Assembly: GCA_039583875.1 (NCBI GenBank)
Contig: CM077151.1
Span: 116,392,609-116,456,608, forward strand
Direction of reading: 5' to 3'
Length of the DNA: 64,000 nucleotides
Origin: Platanthera guangdongensis
Taxonomy: Eukaryota; Streptophyta; Magnoliopsida; Asparagales; Orchidaceae
Part shown: positions 55,257-64,000 of the stretch, piece after piece
Layout: the number at the start of each line of letters is the position of its first letter
Position numbering within the stretch: the first letter of the stretch is position 1
Program-made: the position numbers and the translations under genes
Notes under the pieces: generated by a model
What the model saw: only the letters and a program-made list of their open reading frames with translations
The model's database searches: none
What the model was told of the DNA's origin: nothing

Positions 55257-56924
55257 TGTAATAACCCACATTTTGTCCACATTTAATGATATATTGTTGT
55301 AAGAGAAAACACGCATCATGATGCCACGTCAGCAGGGGATAACTGCAGATGTTCTGGCAAAACTCTAACTTAACACTCTTATGAAGGATCCACAAGTTAT
55401 TAAGGGGAAAAATAGTTAAAGTTTAAGAGATTAGCTGTATCCCTCGGCTCAGTGGTTCATCTAGTCCATAAGAAAAAGATAATTATACGCTGCAGAAAAT
55501 ACTTTATTTACAATATTAGACGCCCTACATGAGTATAAACATCCCTAAAGGACAACTCATGGTATGCAAGACTCTTGATTTATCATAAGTATAAAAATAG
55601 CTTTTATGTTATTTAAAATATGGTGACTTTAGCTTTGAAATATGTCATGAATGAGGTAATACGAATATTACTTTTATGCTTTAAAATATCTAACATGCAA
55701 CCTGACATAAAACCTTCTTAGAGAGCAAGTACAACCAACAAAAAATGGTAAACTAACAGCTAGAAAAGTTTTCAAAATTTCAAAAGAAAACTACCGGTGG
55801 GCGTCAACAACCTGACACGAACTCACTAAAAGTATGCATGTCTGAACCAAACCAAAAAAACAATAACTACCTCACGATGGTGAGGAAAACAACTACAATC
55901 ACTACAACCAATGAGCTACCACCAAACCTAGCCGCAGAACCGGCTACCGCTCCGAAACTGAGGCATTCACAAAAATAGAATATCTCAGCAAGAAAATATA
56001 AGTGGCCTAGAATTTAAACATTATATGAAAACAAATAGTCAAAGGCTTACCAATCCTGTTGAAGCCAAAAACTGGCCTCTACGAGAGTTCAGACCTTGGG
56101 TTGTAGCTAACACCTACTTCTCCCAAACCCTGACCACTGACTAGTGATGAAGCACCTAGAACTGACCATATGCCTCAGCTGGGAGGTCCCTCCTCTAACT
56201 CGGAAGATCTGTGAGCGCCTCCCCTCCAAAGCCAATTGCTGGGCTAGGAGTACCTCAAAAAGCACTAGAAGGAAAATGAGAGAATATGAAAACCTGCTTT
56301 CTGAGGTACCTTATGGGTCTATTTATAGGTTTTCAATATCCGGTCTGCAAAAAACGTAATTCAGCTGCTCTAAAATTAATGAAATACCCTGGGCTGGTCT
56401 GCCAACAGCCAAACTCCGTTATTTTGAGGAGCTAAATGCAGACCCAGGGGCATCCGGGTAATTTCATCTCTGGAACCCACCCTAGGCAGGATCCAAAAGA
56501 CTGACGGAGCATTGAGTGGAGAGGTATCACTCAACGTCGTTGTCTGAGAAGCTCCTGCCGACCCGAGGTGCAAGCCCTTTCGCCTGCCCTAGGCGGGAAC
56601 CTAAAGAATGAAGGGGCGTTAAGTGTTAAAGCATTACTCAATGCCAAGGGCTGGAGTGCTCCCACCAACCATAGGTGCAATCCCTTTCGCTAGCCCTTGG
56701 TGGGAACCTTCTCGCCTACTTACTTATCCAATCCAGTTTCAGCCCAAAGCAAGGCTAAGACTAGCCTAATCCGGGTCCTTGGGGCATCTTGGTCCCACCT
56801 AGTAAATATGGGGTTGTACACAATCCCCGCAGTTTGTGATCTAGCCTTACGCTAGGAAAGACACGTCCAACCCCAGATCTTCACTGAGCTCTTGCTGACC
56901 TGGAAGGGAATCTTGGGTGGTCCC
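55257..56924 (-). repeat. J: LTR-like fragment, minus orientation (tentative)
   Basis: Starts TGTAATAACCC on +, like I at 61825 (TGTAAGACCC). A minus-strand TATA box CTATAAATAG lies at 56319-56328. Upstream of it in minus sense (56500-56650) are two hairpin units of the TTGAGTG...CACTCAA type. No coding homology. H interrupts it at 56925, so its outer end is not seen. Confidence 0.5.
56319..56328 (-). promoter_or_regulatory. TATA box in J
   Basis: CTATAAATAG on the minus strand. Confidence 0.45.
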
Positions 56925-58275
56925 TATTGAAAATTGTGAAGTGAAAGCGGGGTTTGATCGGCAGTCTGTGCGGCCTGGGCGGACTGATGGTGCGGCCTGG
57001 GAGGTTTGTTTATTGTGACCTGGTGGTGGTGTTCAGATAGTTGATTGTTCTCTGAAGTAACCTGGTAGAAAAATGGTATATCTGCAGGGATGTGGCAGTC
57101 TCCGTTTGTGTTTGCAGAGTCCGCTTGTAGCGGACTGCATAAGGAGATCGCGAGATCGGCATTTGCCTGTGCCCTTGATCCCTGGTGGAGCTATTGGTGA
57201 TAACTCCGTTCGTGGTTGGCGGACTATCTCTGGAGCTGGTGGGCTGGCTTCTTCTCTGCCAAGCTCGTGTCGGGATTTGGTTGGTAGCCGGACTTGGTCA
57301 CAATCTGTGACAAGTGCAGGGTATTCGCAGAGTCCGCAATGTTCGCTGGTTGACTGGGCGATTGTGCCTACTGGTCGTGGACTTGTGTGGCGGGCTGGTG
57401 TGGTGTCCGTCGGATAGAAGACTGGCTTCTTACCTTGGTGCCTGGTGGTTTGGTTGTTGTCCGGCCTTATACTTGCGAACTAGACGGACTGCATTGTACA
57501 ACTACGAGCTGGGGTGGTTATTCTATCCACTAGAGTGGTGACCACACTTCTCACCGTGCCTATAAATAGGATTGCCCGTCACATCAACAGTAACTAAATG
57601 AACAGTAAGTTGAGCGTGGATTTATTGATGCGGCCTCGGTTTTGTTTTCCGCGCGGATTGAGAAGGTTTAACTGGTTATTGTTTGTAGGTTGTGCGACTA
57701 GCACTATGAAGCCAAGAGTTTGGTTCTGACTGCATTTAGGAGTCAGTGGAGCTTGTGGTTTACAATCGGCAGTTTGCAGCAGGTCGTATTTGCGACTAGC
57801 CAATCTTCTCTCCTTTAGCAAATTCAAGTTCAATAACCTGTGTGCCTTCTCGGCAATCTAGGCGGTCTGTTCATTCAGTTCGGCACGGCTTGCAGAGCGA
57901 TTGTTCAGCAGAATAATGGGCTGTATGCGGACTTCGAGGACTCCATAGATAAGTGGTGCAATAGCGGCTTGGCGGTTTCAGCGGACTCGGCGGTCTCTGG
58001 GGCAGTTCGCCCGGCTTGAAGTTCTTGTTTTGCTTGTTTTTCTTCTCCTTTGTACTTGGCGAAATCATGCCTCGCCATGTATGTCTTGCCTTGTAATGAA
58101 AATAGTTGATAATATAAGATCTGTGGTTGCTTTCTGTTGTCTATGATTTACTTAGTTCAGTTGTTCCTGTGCCTATTTCCTGCTTTCCGCTTGATCAAGT
58201 TGTCATCTTGATAGTTCAGAAGGTTTTTTACTTGGTTTCAAAAGTACCATCTGATCAGCATATGTAATTTCAACA
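56925..58275 (+). repeat. Element H 5' LTR (about 1.35 kb)
   Basis: Begins TATTGAAAATTGTGAAGTG, matching E's TGTTGAAATTTGTGAAGTG with the terminal TG mutated, and ends ATTTCAACA. TATA box CCTATAAATAGG at 57559-57570, identical to E. U3 has GGCGGACT-type motifs (56970-57500). Confidence 0.82.
57559..57570 (+). promoter_or_regulatory. TATA box of H LTR
   Basis: CCTATAAATAGG, the same palindromic box as in E's LTRs. Confidence 0.65.
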
Positions 58276-58290
58276 TGGTATCAGAGTGGA
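58276..58290 (+). other. Element H primer-binding site (initiator tRNA-Met)
   Basis: TGGTATCAGAGTGGA directly after the LTR. Confidence 0.85.
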
Positions 58291-58364
58291 GGTTTGGCTT
58301 GATCAGTGATCAACCTCAGTTGTTCTTGATGCCACTTGAAGCTATTGGATCAGTGGTTGTTGCA

Positions 58365-61300
58365 ATGGAAAGAGCTTACGCAAGGGGTCTTGGTATTGAA
58401 CTTCTTACAGCGAATAACATTAAAAAGTGGAAGTTGTGTATAAAGTGCTATCTTCTGGGTGAGGAGTTGTGGGAAGTCATCGGTGGTGATGACAAACAAG
58501 AAGTGACTGCTGCAACTAGTTCTGCAGAGCATGTGAGAGCTTGGAGGAAGATCAATGTAAAGGCACAGTTTACTCTCAAGCGTGTTATCTCACCAGAGCT
58601 CTTTGATCACATCTTAGGATGTGAGTCTTCTGTTGAGATTTGGACAACCATTGATGGTCTACTCAACAGGAAGAATGTTGCACGACTATAATTCTTAGAG
58701 AATGAGTTGGCTAAAGCAACTCAAAGAGATATGTCCATCTCAAAGTCTTCCTAAAGATGAAGAACTTGTGCACTGAAATATCACCATTGGATCCTGATGA
58801 GCACATTTCTGATGCTATGTTGAAGAGGCACAAAGTCCGCGGTTTGCGGAAGGAATATGTGGCCTTTGTGACTTCAATTCAAGGATGGGCGACTCAGCCA
58901 TCTTTGTTGGAGCTGGAAAATCTACTGGTGTCACAAGAGAGCTTGGCTAGGCAGATGGCCTGGGTGACTATCTCTGAAGGAGGTAGTGAGGCTCTCTTTA
59001 CTGATCAGAAGAAGAAGAAGAGACAGGAGAAGAAGAAGATGCTTGCTGCTGAGGATGGGCCTTCAACTTCCTATTAGCAAGAGAGGAACGATGCTCCTAA
59101 GAATAACTGGAAGAAGGAGCTGAAGTGTTACAGGTGCAATCAGTCAGGTCACTTCAAGCATGATTGTAAGGTCAACCTGTAGTCTGGGCGTGTTTTAGAT
59201 AAGGAGGGAGCTGGTTCCAGTGCTGAGGAAGCCTGGTGGGGAGGAGACTTCTTGACAAGCACGTGTGTTCGTGCTCTTTCCAACGTCGACTACCAAGATG
59301 ACTGGATATTTGACTCGGGGTGTGGTCATCACCTCACTGGAGATGATTCGAAGTTCTCATTGCTGCAAATATTCTCAAGTAATGAAGTTATTATTACAGT
59401 TGATGATTCTGTTCAAAATGTAGAGAAGGAGGGTTTTGTTTTTTTAGATAGTGATCACGGTCCACTTATATTGAGGAGCATGTATCACGTACCTGACATG
59501 AAGAAGAACCTCTTCTCGGTGACCAATGCAGTTGATGCGGGTTATCACGTTTTATTTGGGCCAACAGAAGTGAAGTTTCTCCCCAACGTAACAGCGGTAA
59601 AGGCTGATGTTTCTCATGTAGGGAGAAGAGTAAGAGGCTTGTTTTGTTTATCAACAAGATCTTATATTGATCGGATGAGGGCCAATGATAGCGCTACTAT
59701 TTGGCATGAAAGGCTAGGGCACATTGGGATGGACAAGATGAAAGCTATGGCGATGATAAGCCTTGTGAAAAGCTTGCCGAAGTTGTAATCCTATGGAGAT
59801 GGCCATGTTTGCGCGAGGTGTCAGTACGGAAAGTCTCATCGTCTTCCATTTTACAAGTCACAAACAAGGAGCAAGGCACCATTGGAGTGTATCCACGGTG
59901 ATCTGATGGGGCCAACTATTACCGCTAGTCTTGGAGGGAGCAGGTACATGTTGGTGCTGATTGATGACTACTCAAGATACACTTGAGTATATTTTATGAA
60001 GGAGATGTCAAAATCTTTCCATTTGTTTGTGTAGTTCAAAGAGCTGGTGGAGGGCCGGCTTGGCCTGCGGATCAAGAAATTCAAATTGGATAACAATCAT
60101 GTGTTTGTTTCATCTGAGTTGTCTAACTTTTGCATGAAACACAGGATCCAGAGAGAGCTAACTTGTGCTCATACTCCATAACAAAATGGAGTAGCGGAGA
60201 GGAAGATCAGTCACTTGATGGAAACTTGGAAATGTTGGCTTAATGCAAAGGGAATTCTCAGGTACTTTTGGGCGGAAGGAATGGCCTGTGCAACTTACAT
60301 CATCAATCAGATGCTTCTGAGTCCGATCAACATGAAGTATCATATTGAAATTATGTTCAAGGAGAAGCCGAGCATGGAACACCTTCAGGTGTTTGGATCA
60401 ACCTTCTATGTTCACGTCCCGGATGCTCAGAGGACCAAGCTTGATGCAAAGGAGAGGAAGCTTGTCTTTGTGGGCTATGATGAGTGAAAGAAGGGATGGA
60501 AGTGCATGAATCTTGTGACACGGAAGTTCGTTGTATCAAGAAACATTGTCTTTGGTGAACTCAAGTCATAGGGAGGTAGCTCTATTGAGCTGCAGGAGGG
60601 CAGGGTTGATGAAGGGAAGCAGGAAGTTACTGAAGATCTTCAGGTGGAGCTGCCTATGTCACCAGTTTCTCCAGGTGTTTTATGCTCTTGGGTAGAGGCT
60701 TCAGGTTTAGGAAGCAGGGAGAGCGACGCTCCAAGTGTGACCGGAAATGGAGCTGGTTCTAAAGAAGCAGCGGAGGTGGTGAGCAAGGAGCAAACTCTTC
60801 GGAGATCGAAGAGGACCAGGAAGCCACCATCTCGTTGTCACGATGGAAACACGGTGAGCTTTGTCTCTTATTTATTCACAGGCCCTTTGGATGAGTGGGG
60901 CTTTTAATGTTTGAATAAGCAACTGGAGTCAAGGAGTTGGAAGATGTCATGGATGTGGAGATGTCTGCCCTCCAAAAGGATGAAACTTGGGACTTGGTGC
61001 CCAAGGTTGATGGCATTACTCCTGTGAGTTGCAAGTGGGTCTACAAGCTAAATAAAATGGTAAATTGAAGCATTGAGCGGTACAAGGCATGCCTAGCTCA
61101 AGGCTTTTCACAACAGTATGGAGAAGACTATATGGAGAAATTCATTCCTGTGGCGAAGATGACCTCAGTATGGGTGGTGATGGCTTTGGCAACCTGCCAG
61201 GGCTGGAAGATGTGGCAGCTTGACGTAAAGAACGCCTTTCTTTTTGGGGAGAATCGACAAAGACATCTTCATGGATCAGCCATTGGAATATGTATCTGAA

Positions 61301-61824
61301 GAACATCCGGACTACATCTACAAGCTCCGGAAAGCCCTCTTTAGTTTGAAGCAGGCTCCTCGAGCCTGATATGGGAAGATTGTAGAATACCTCCAGTTCT
61401 GCGGTTATCTTGCTTCAAATTCATACTTAAGCTTGTTAGTCAAGAAGAAGGGGGAGCTCCCGGTCTTGGTGTTATTGTACATGGATGATATGATCATCGC
61501 GGGTAACTCCAAGGAGGAGGTAGCTAGGCTCTGGGCAGAGCTAGCTATAAGGTTCGAGATGAAGGATTTAGGTGAGCTCCACCATTTCCTTGGACTTGAG
61601 GTGGAAAGAAAAGAGAGCGGCATACTCGTGTCCCAAAATGGATATGCGGAACTGATCGTTCAATGATTCGGCATGCGGGAGGGGAAGAGTTGCTCAACTC
61701 CTTTTGATTCGGGCAACAAACTTCGACGGGATGAGGGGAGGATTCTTTCGGATCCTTTGGTGTTTCAGGCTCTGGTTGAGAGTCTTATCTACATGATGAT
61801 TACAAGGTCGGACATTGCTTATGC
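58365..61824 (+). pseudogene. gag-pol: Element H gag-pol, degenerate and truncated
   Basis: Starts MERAYARGLGIELL at 58365, homologous to E's start at 36524. Readable blocks are gag with CYRCNQSGHFKHDC (59131-59166), protease FDSGCGHHLTGD (about 59308-59345, intact DSG where E has DSW), integrase WHERLGHIG and HGDLMGPT (near 59898), a damaged RTDNGGEF (reads KLDNNHVF, near 60085), an NGVAERK block (near 60190), RT with YMDDMI (near 61480) and KDLGELHHFLGLEVER. The frame ends at SDIAYAV, where I begins. Stops lie for example near 58690, 59077, 59180, 59786, 59985, 60033, 60180, 60485 and 60903, and frameshifts near 58755, 60900 and 61250. Confidence 0.88.
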
Positions 61825-61826
61825 TG

Positions 61827-61860
61827 TAAGACCCCCTTTTTTTGAAACAACGGGGTCTTA
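61827..61860. repeat. Terminal inverted motif at the edge of I
   Basis: TAAGACCCC (61827-61835) and its perfect complement GGGGTCTTA (61852-61860) flank a 16-base T/A-rich loop. Confidence 0.8.
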
Positions 61861-63084
61861 GGCCCAAAACCACCACTTTGCGGTGACACCTTCATGCCCG
61901 GAAAGGTCATCACTACAAAATGCCAATCCCGCCAACCAATTCAATCACAACTGTAGCAAAGAAATAAAAGGCAAGTCCACAAAAATCACATATAGTAAAT
62001 AATCTCCACGAAGGGAGTGTCCACAGAAATGATAATAAAAGTACTGAATCTTGGGCTCATGCCCAATACATCAAGACCTCACTACATATCCCTCATCGCG
62101 GAAGTAAAACAAATATAACTACTAGCGATCAGGACTCACAGTCCCTGCTGTCTGAACTATGGTACTAGACTGCCCCATTTCCAAGTGTGCCGACCTCCAG
62201 GGCTGCTCCTCTATGTTGGGATCCACGGTCCCGTAAAATGATGTGGTTCGAAAACCGTTAATCTAAAAGTCTAAGTCCTATCATCCCCCTCTCCTTCACC
62301 CATGGCTCCTAGGCACAGAGCGGGGAGAAGGAAAGGAGAGAACATGAAAGTGGAGAATAACAAAAATGAGCAGATGGCGGCGGAACAAATCTAGCAGTTC
62401 TATAGTATATAAGACAGAGTGAAGGTAAGAAAGACTGAACAAGAAAAGTGACCTTAACGTATATGAAAACACATAAGCCAAGGGATCTTTTACAGGGCTC
62501 CTATCGCATAAAAAGTCTCATACCAATTTATACGATAGGGTATCGGTTTTCTAGCAACCATACATTTATATTTACTGATTAAAAACCTTAACTTATAAGC
62601 ACACTCACGCGAACTTATAAACCAAGGGGTCTTTTTGCAGGGCATATTGTATAAAGCGTCCAATACCACATATACAATAGGTGTCGGGTTATATGCAATG
62701 GTTATGCTATGAAATACAATTATTCCATGATGTGAACAAGCAAGTGCAACTCACCCACCCGACTCTGTGTGCACATACATTTAGGTCCCCCTTTCTAGAG
62801 CCGAACCTCCAAGGATACCTCCGTAGTGACAAACGGAAGCGGTGGGTTGGGACTCGCCTACCTCTAAATCGGTAATTGCACTACCAATCATACCTATCGT
62901 ATGCCTCAACGCTGTGCACTAAGCGGAGCTCCTACGTACTCTTGCCGGCTGGCACACCAGACTTTATTTGGCCAAGTAGTAAACGACACTTGTCGAGTCA
63001 ACATATTGGCGTCGGTGCATCAACCCTCCAATACCGAAGACCCACCACATTATACTTTATGCACATGCAACCTTGATGTATAAC

Positions 63085-63235
63085 CACCGAGCCAAAGCTC
63101 CCGAGACCATCCCGTTCGTTACAAACAACAACCGAGCCAAAGCTCGCCGGGCCAACCTGCCCATCACAAATAACTACCGAGCCAAAGCTCGCAGGGCCAA
63201 CCTGCCCATCACCAAATCCACTGAGCCTATTGCCC
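63085..63235. repeat. Short tandem repeat in I (ACCGAGCCAAAGCTCGC units)
   Basis: Three units of roughly 50 bases, each with ACCGAGCCAAAGCTC followed by a variant of GGGCCAACCTGCCCATCAC; the first unit is the most diverged. Confidence 0.8.
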
Positions 63236-63285
63236 GAATGACCCAACCTAACATCCCGAGACATCGAGGTAAGTAAAAGTAATCC

Positions 63286-63295
63286 CTATTTATAC
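63286..63295 (-). promoter_or_regulatory. TATA box in I
   Basis: GTATAAATAG on the minus strand, the same form as in F. Confidence 0.45.
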
Positions 63296-64000
63296 TTGTT
63301 ACTCTTGCAATTCAGTTTTACAGATAGTTTTGGTTAGCCTAGGACTGCCCATGGTATTCCTCGTGAAGGGCTCTCGAGGGCACTAGGAACTACGATGGGC
63401 AGAAGCCCAAAGCTCCCTTTCCAAAGGCACTTATTTTTTTTGGTTAATACCCAACTCCAGGTCCCTTAAATGTTGTATTGGATCTAACACTTGTATATTT
63501 GATAGTTCCTCTCCTACGGGAAAGACGATATTTCGTCGACCCCGAGCACCACTTAACACTAGCCAATCCAACACCCTACTCAACCTAACTTCCAATGATG
63601 AACTCATTTTTATTTATCCAAACCAGCAAACTACTAATCCACAACCCATGTGCCCAAATTCATATTCCAACATAATTTCTGCAGTTTTACTAAACGCAGA
63701 CCATCCTAAGCTATATGATGTATAAAATGGGAGGTACTCAAAATAATCATCCAGTATCCCTATAATAATTATTAGAGGGCTGTCATGACATTTTTAGCCT
63801 AAACTCAGAAATTCATAATTTTCCTAATTTATCTGACAATTATTTAATTATTCTAGTAGTCCAAAAACCCAAGTTTGAACATGGAGTACCAATTTCAAAC
63901 ATGCAAATCCTCCACAATATTTATGATAAATATAATAAAACTATTTAACATAGAATCTAAAGTCTCCCAATTTTTCAGCAAGGTTAAAGACTCCAATCCT

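Larger units (their letters stand above)
56925..61824 (+). mobile_element. Element H: decayed Ty1/copia of the E family, cut by I
   Basis: 5' LTR, primer-binding site and gag-pol of the same family as E, on the opposite strand. Many stops and frameshifts show it is older than E. The RNase H domain and 3' LTR are missing because I is inserted at 61825. Confidence 0.88.
61825..64000 (-). repeat. I: LTR-like end of another element, minus orientation, runs off the window
   Basis: H's coding frame ends exactly at 61824/61825, where TGTAAGACCCCC starts. No coding homology follows. A minus-strand TATA box GTATAAATAG lies at 63286-63295. A tandem repeat lies at 63085-63235. The sequence up to 64000 is AT-rich and featureless. 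Most simply a gypsy-type LTR longer than 2.1 kb. Confidence 0.6.

Noticed and set aside
54978..55319. 113-codon ORF with a long Ile-Tyr run
   Set aside because: It is a translation of the (TA)n microsatellite.
53828..56924. A host gene or promoter between C and H
   Set aside because: No coding frame with homology and no exon-like structure; the TATA boxes sit in LTR-style contexts.
57073..57541. Two ORFs of 114 and 75 codons
   Set aside because: They lie in H's LTR, lack domains and are not conserved in E's LTR.

Overview
This window is flowering-plant nuclear DNA made almost entirely of LTR retrotransposons inserted into one another. The evidence is intact or decayed Ty1/copia and Ty3/gypsy polyproteins, long LTRs with TG...CA ends, primer-binding sites matching plant initiator tRNA-Met (TGGTATCAGAG), polypurine tracts and 5-bp target-site duplications (TSDs). 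I found no host gene, tRNA, rRNA or bacterial-type feature. The species cannot be told from the sequence. Element names A-K are labels used only here.

Layout. C is a Sirevirus-like copia on the + strand. Its visible parts run from 16576 to 53827 and its 5' end lies off the left side. Three insertions break it. (1) B (copia, minus, 8488-16575) sits in C's gag and is itself split by A (copia, minus, 1-8487). (2) G, a chromodomain-type gypsy (+, 16884-24071, TSD AAAGA), also sits in C's gag. (3) D, a gag-bearing element without pol (minus, 29146-50926, TSD GAATC), sits in C's RNase H. D holds E (copia, minus, 30778-46525, TSD GAGTA), and E's 5' LTR holds F (copia, minus, 37478-45677, TSD GGAAA). 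The visible nest is therefore four levels deep on the right (C>D>E>F) and three on the left (C>B>A). Right of C are an older LTR-like piece K (53828-55256), an LTR-like piece J (55257-56924), a decayed copia H (+, 56925-61824) of the same family as E, and an LTR-like piece I (61825 to the window end) inserted in H's pol.

Coding state. F is nearly intact: one 1,320-codon gag-pol frame with a single UGA. E has one gag-pol frame with three stops. A, B, C, G and H are decayed. A and B carry an extra ORF downstream of pol, where Sireviruses usually carry an env-like gene. A's copy is open for at least 234 codons; B's was cut by A's insertion. D has a gag and a long acidic second ORF but no reverse transcriptase or integrase, so it probably depended on another element's enzymes.

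Most notable signals. In A and B, a short inverted-repeat motif (TCGTCGA...TCGACGA) occupies three separate places: the LTR upstream of the promoter, the gag-pol linker (where it is translated as an Arg/Ser-rich repeat) and the spacer before the extra ORF. More widely, most LTR families here carry their own short repeated motif just upstream of the TATA box. Two pairs of otherwise unrelated families share similar motif cores: A/B with F, and C with J. In D and G the last coding frame runs through the polypurine tract into the 3' LTR.
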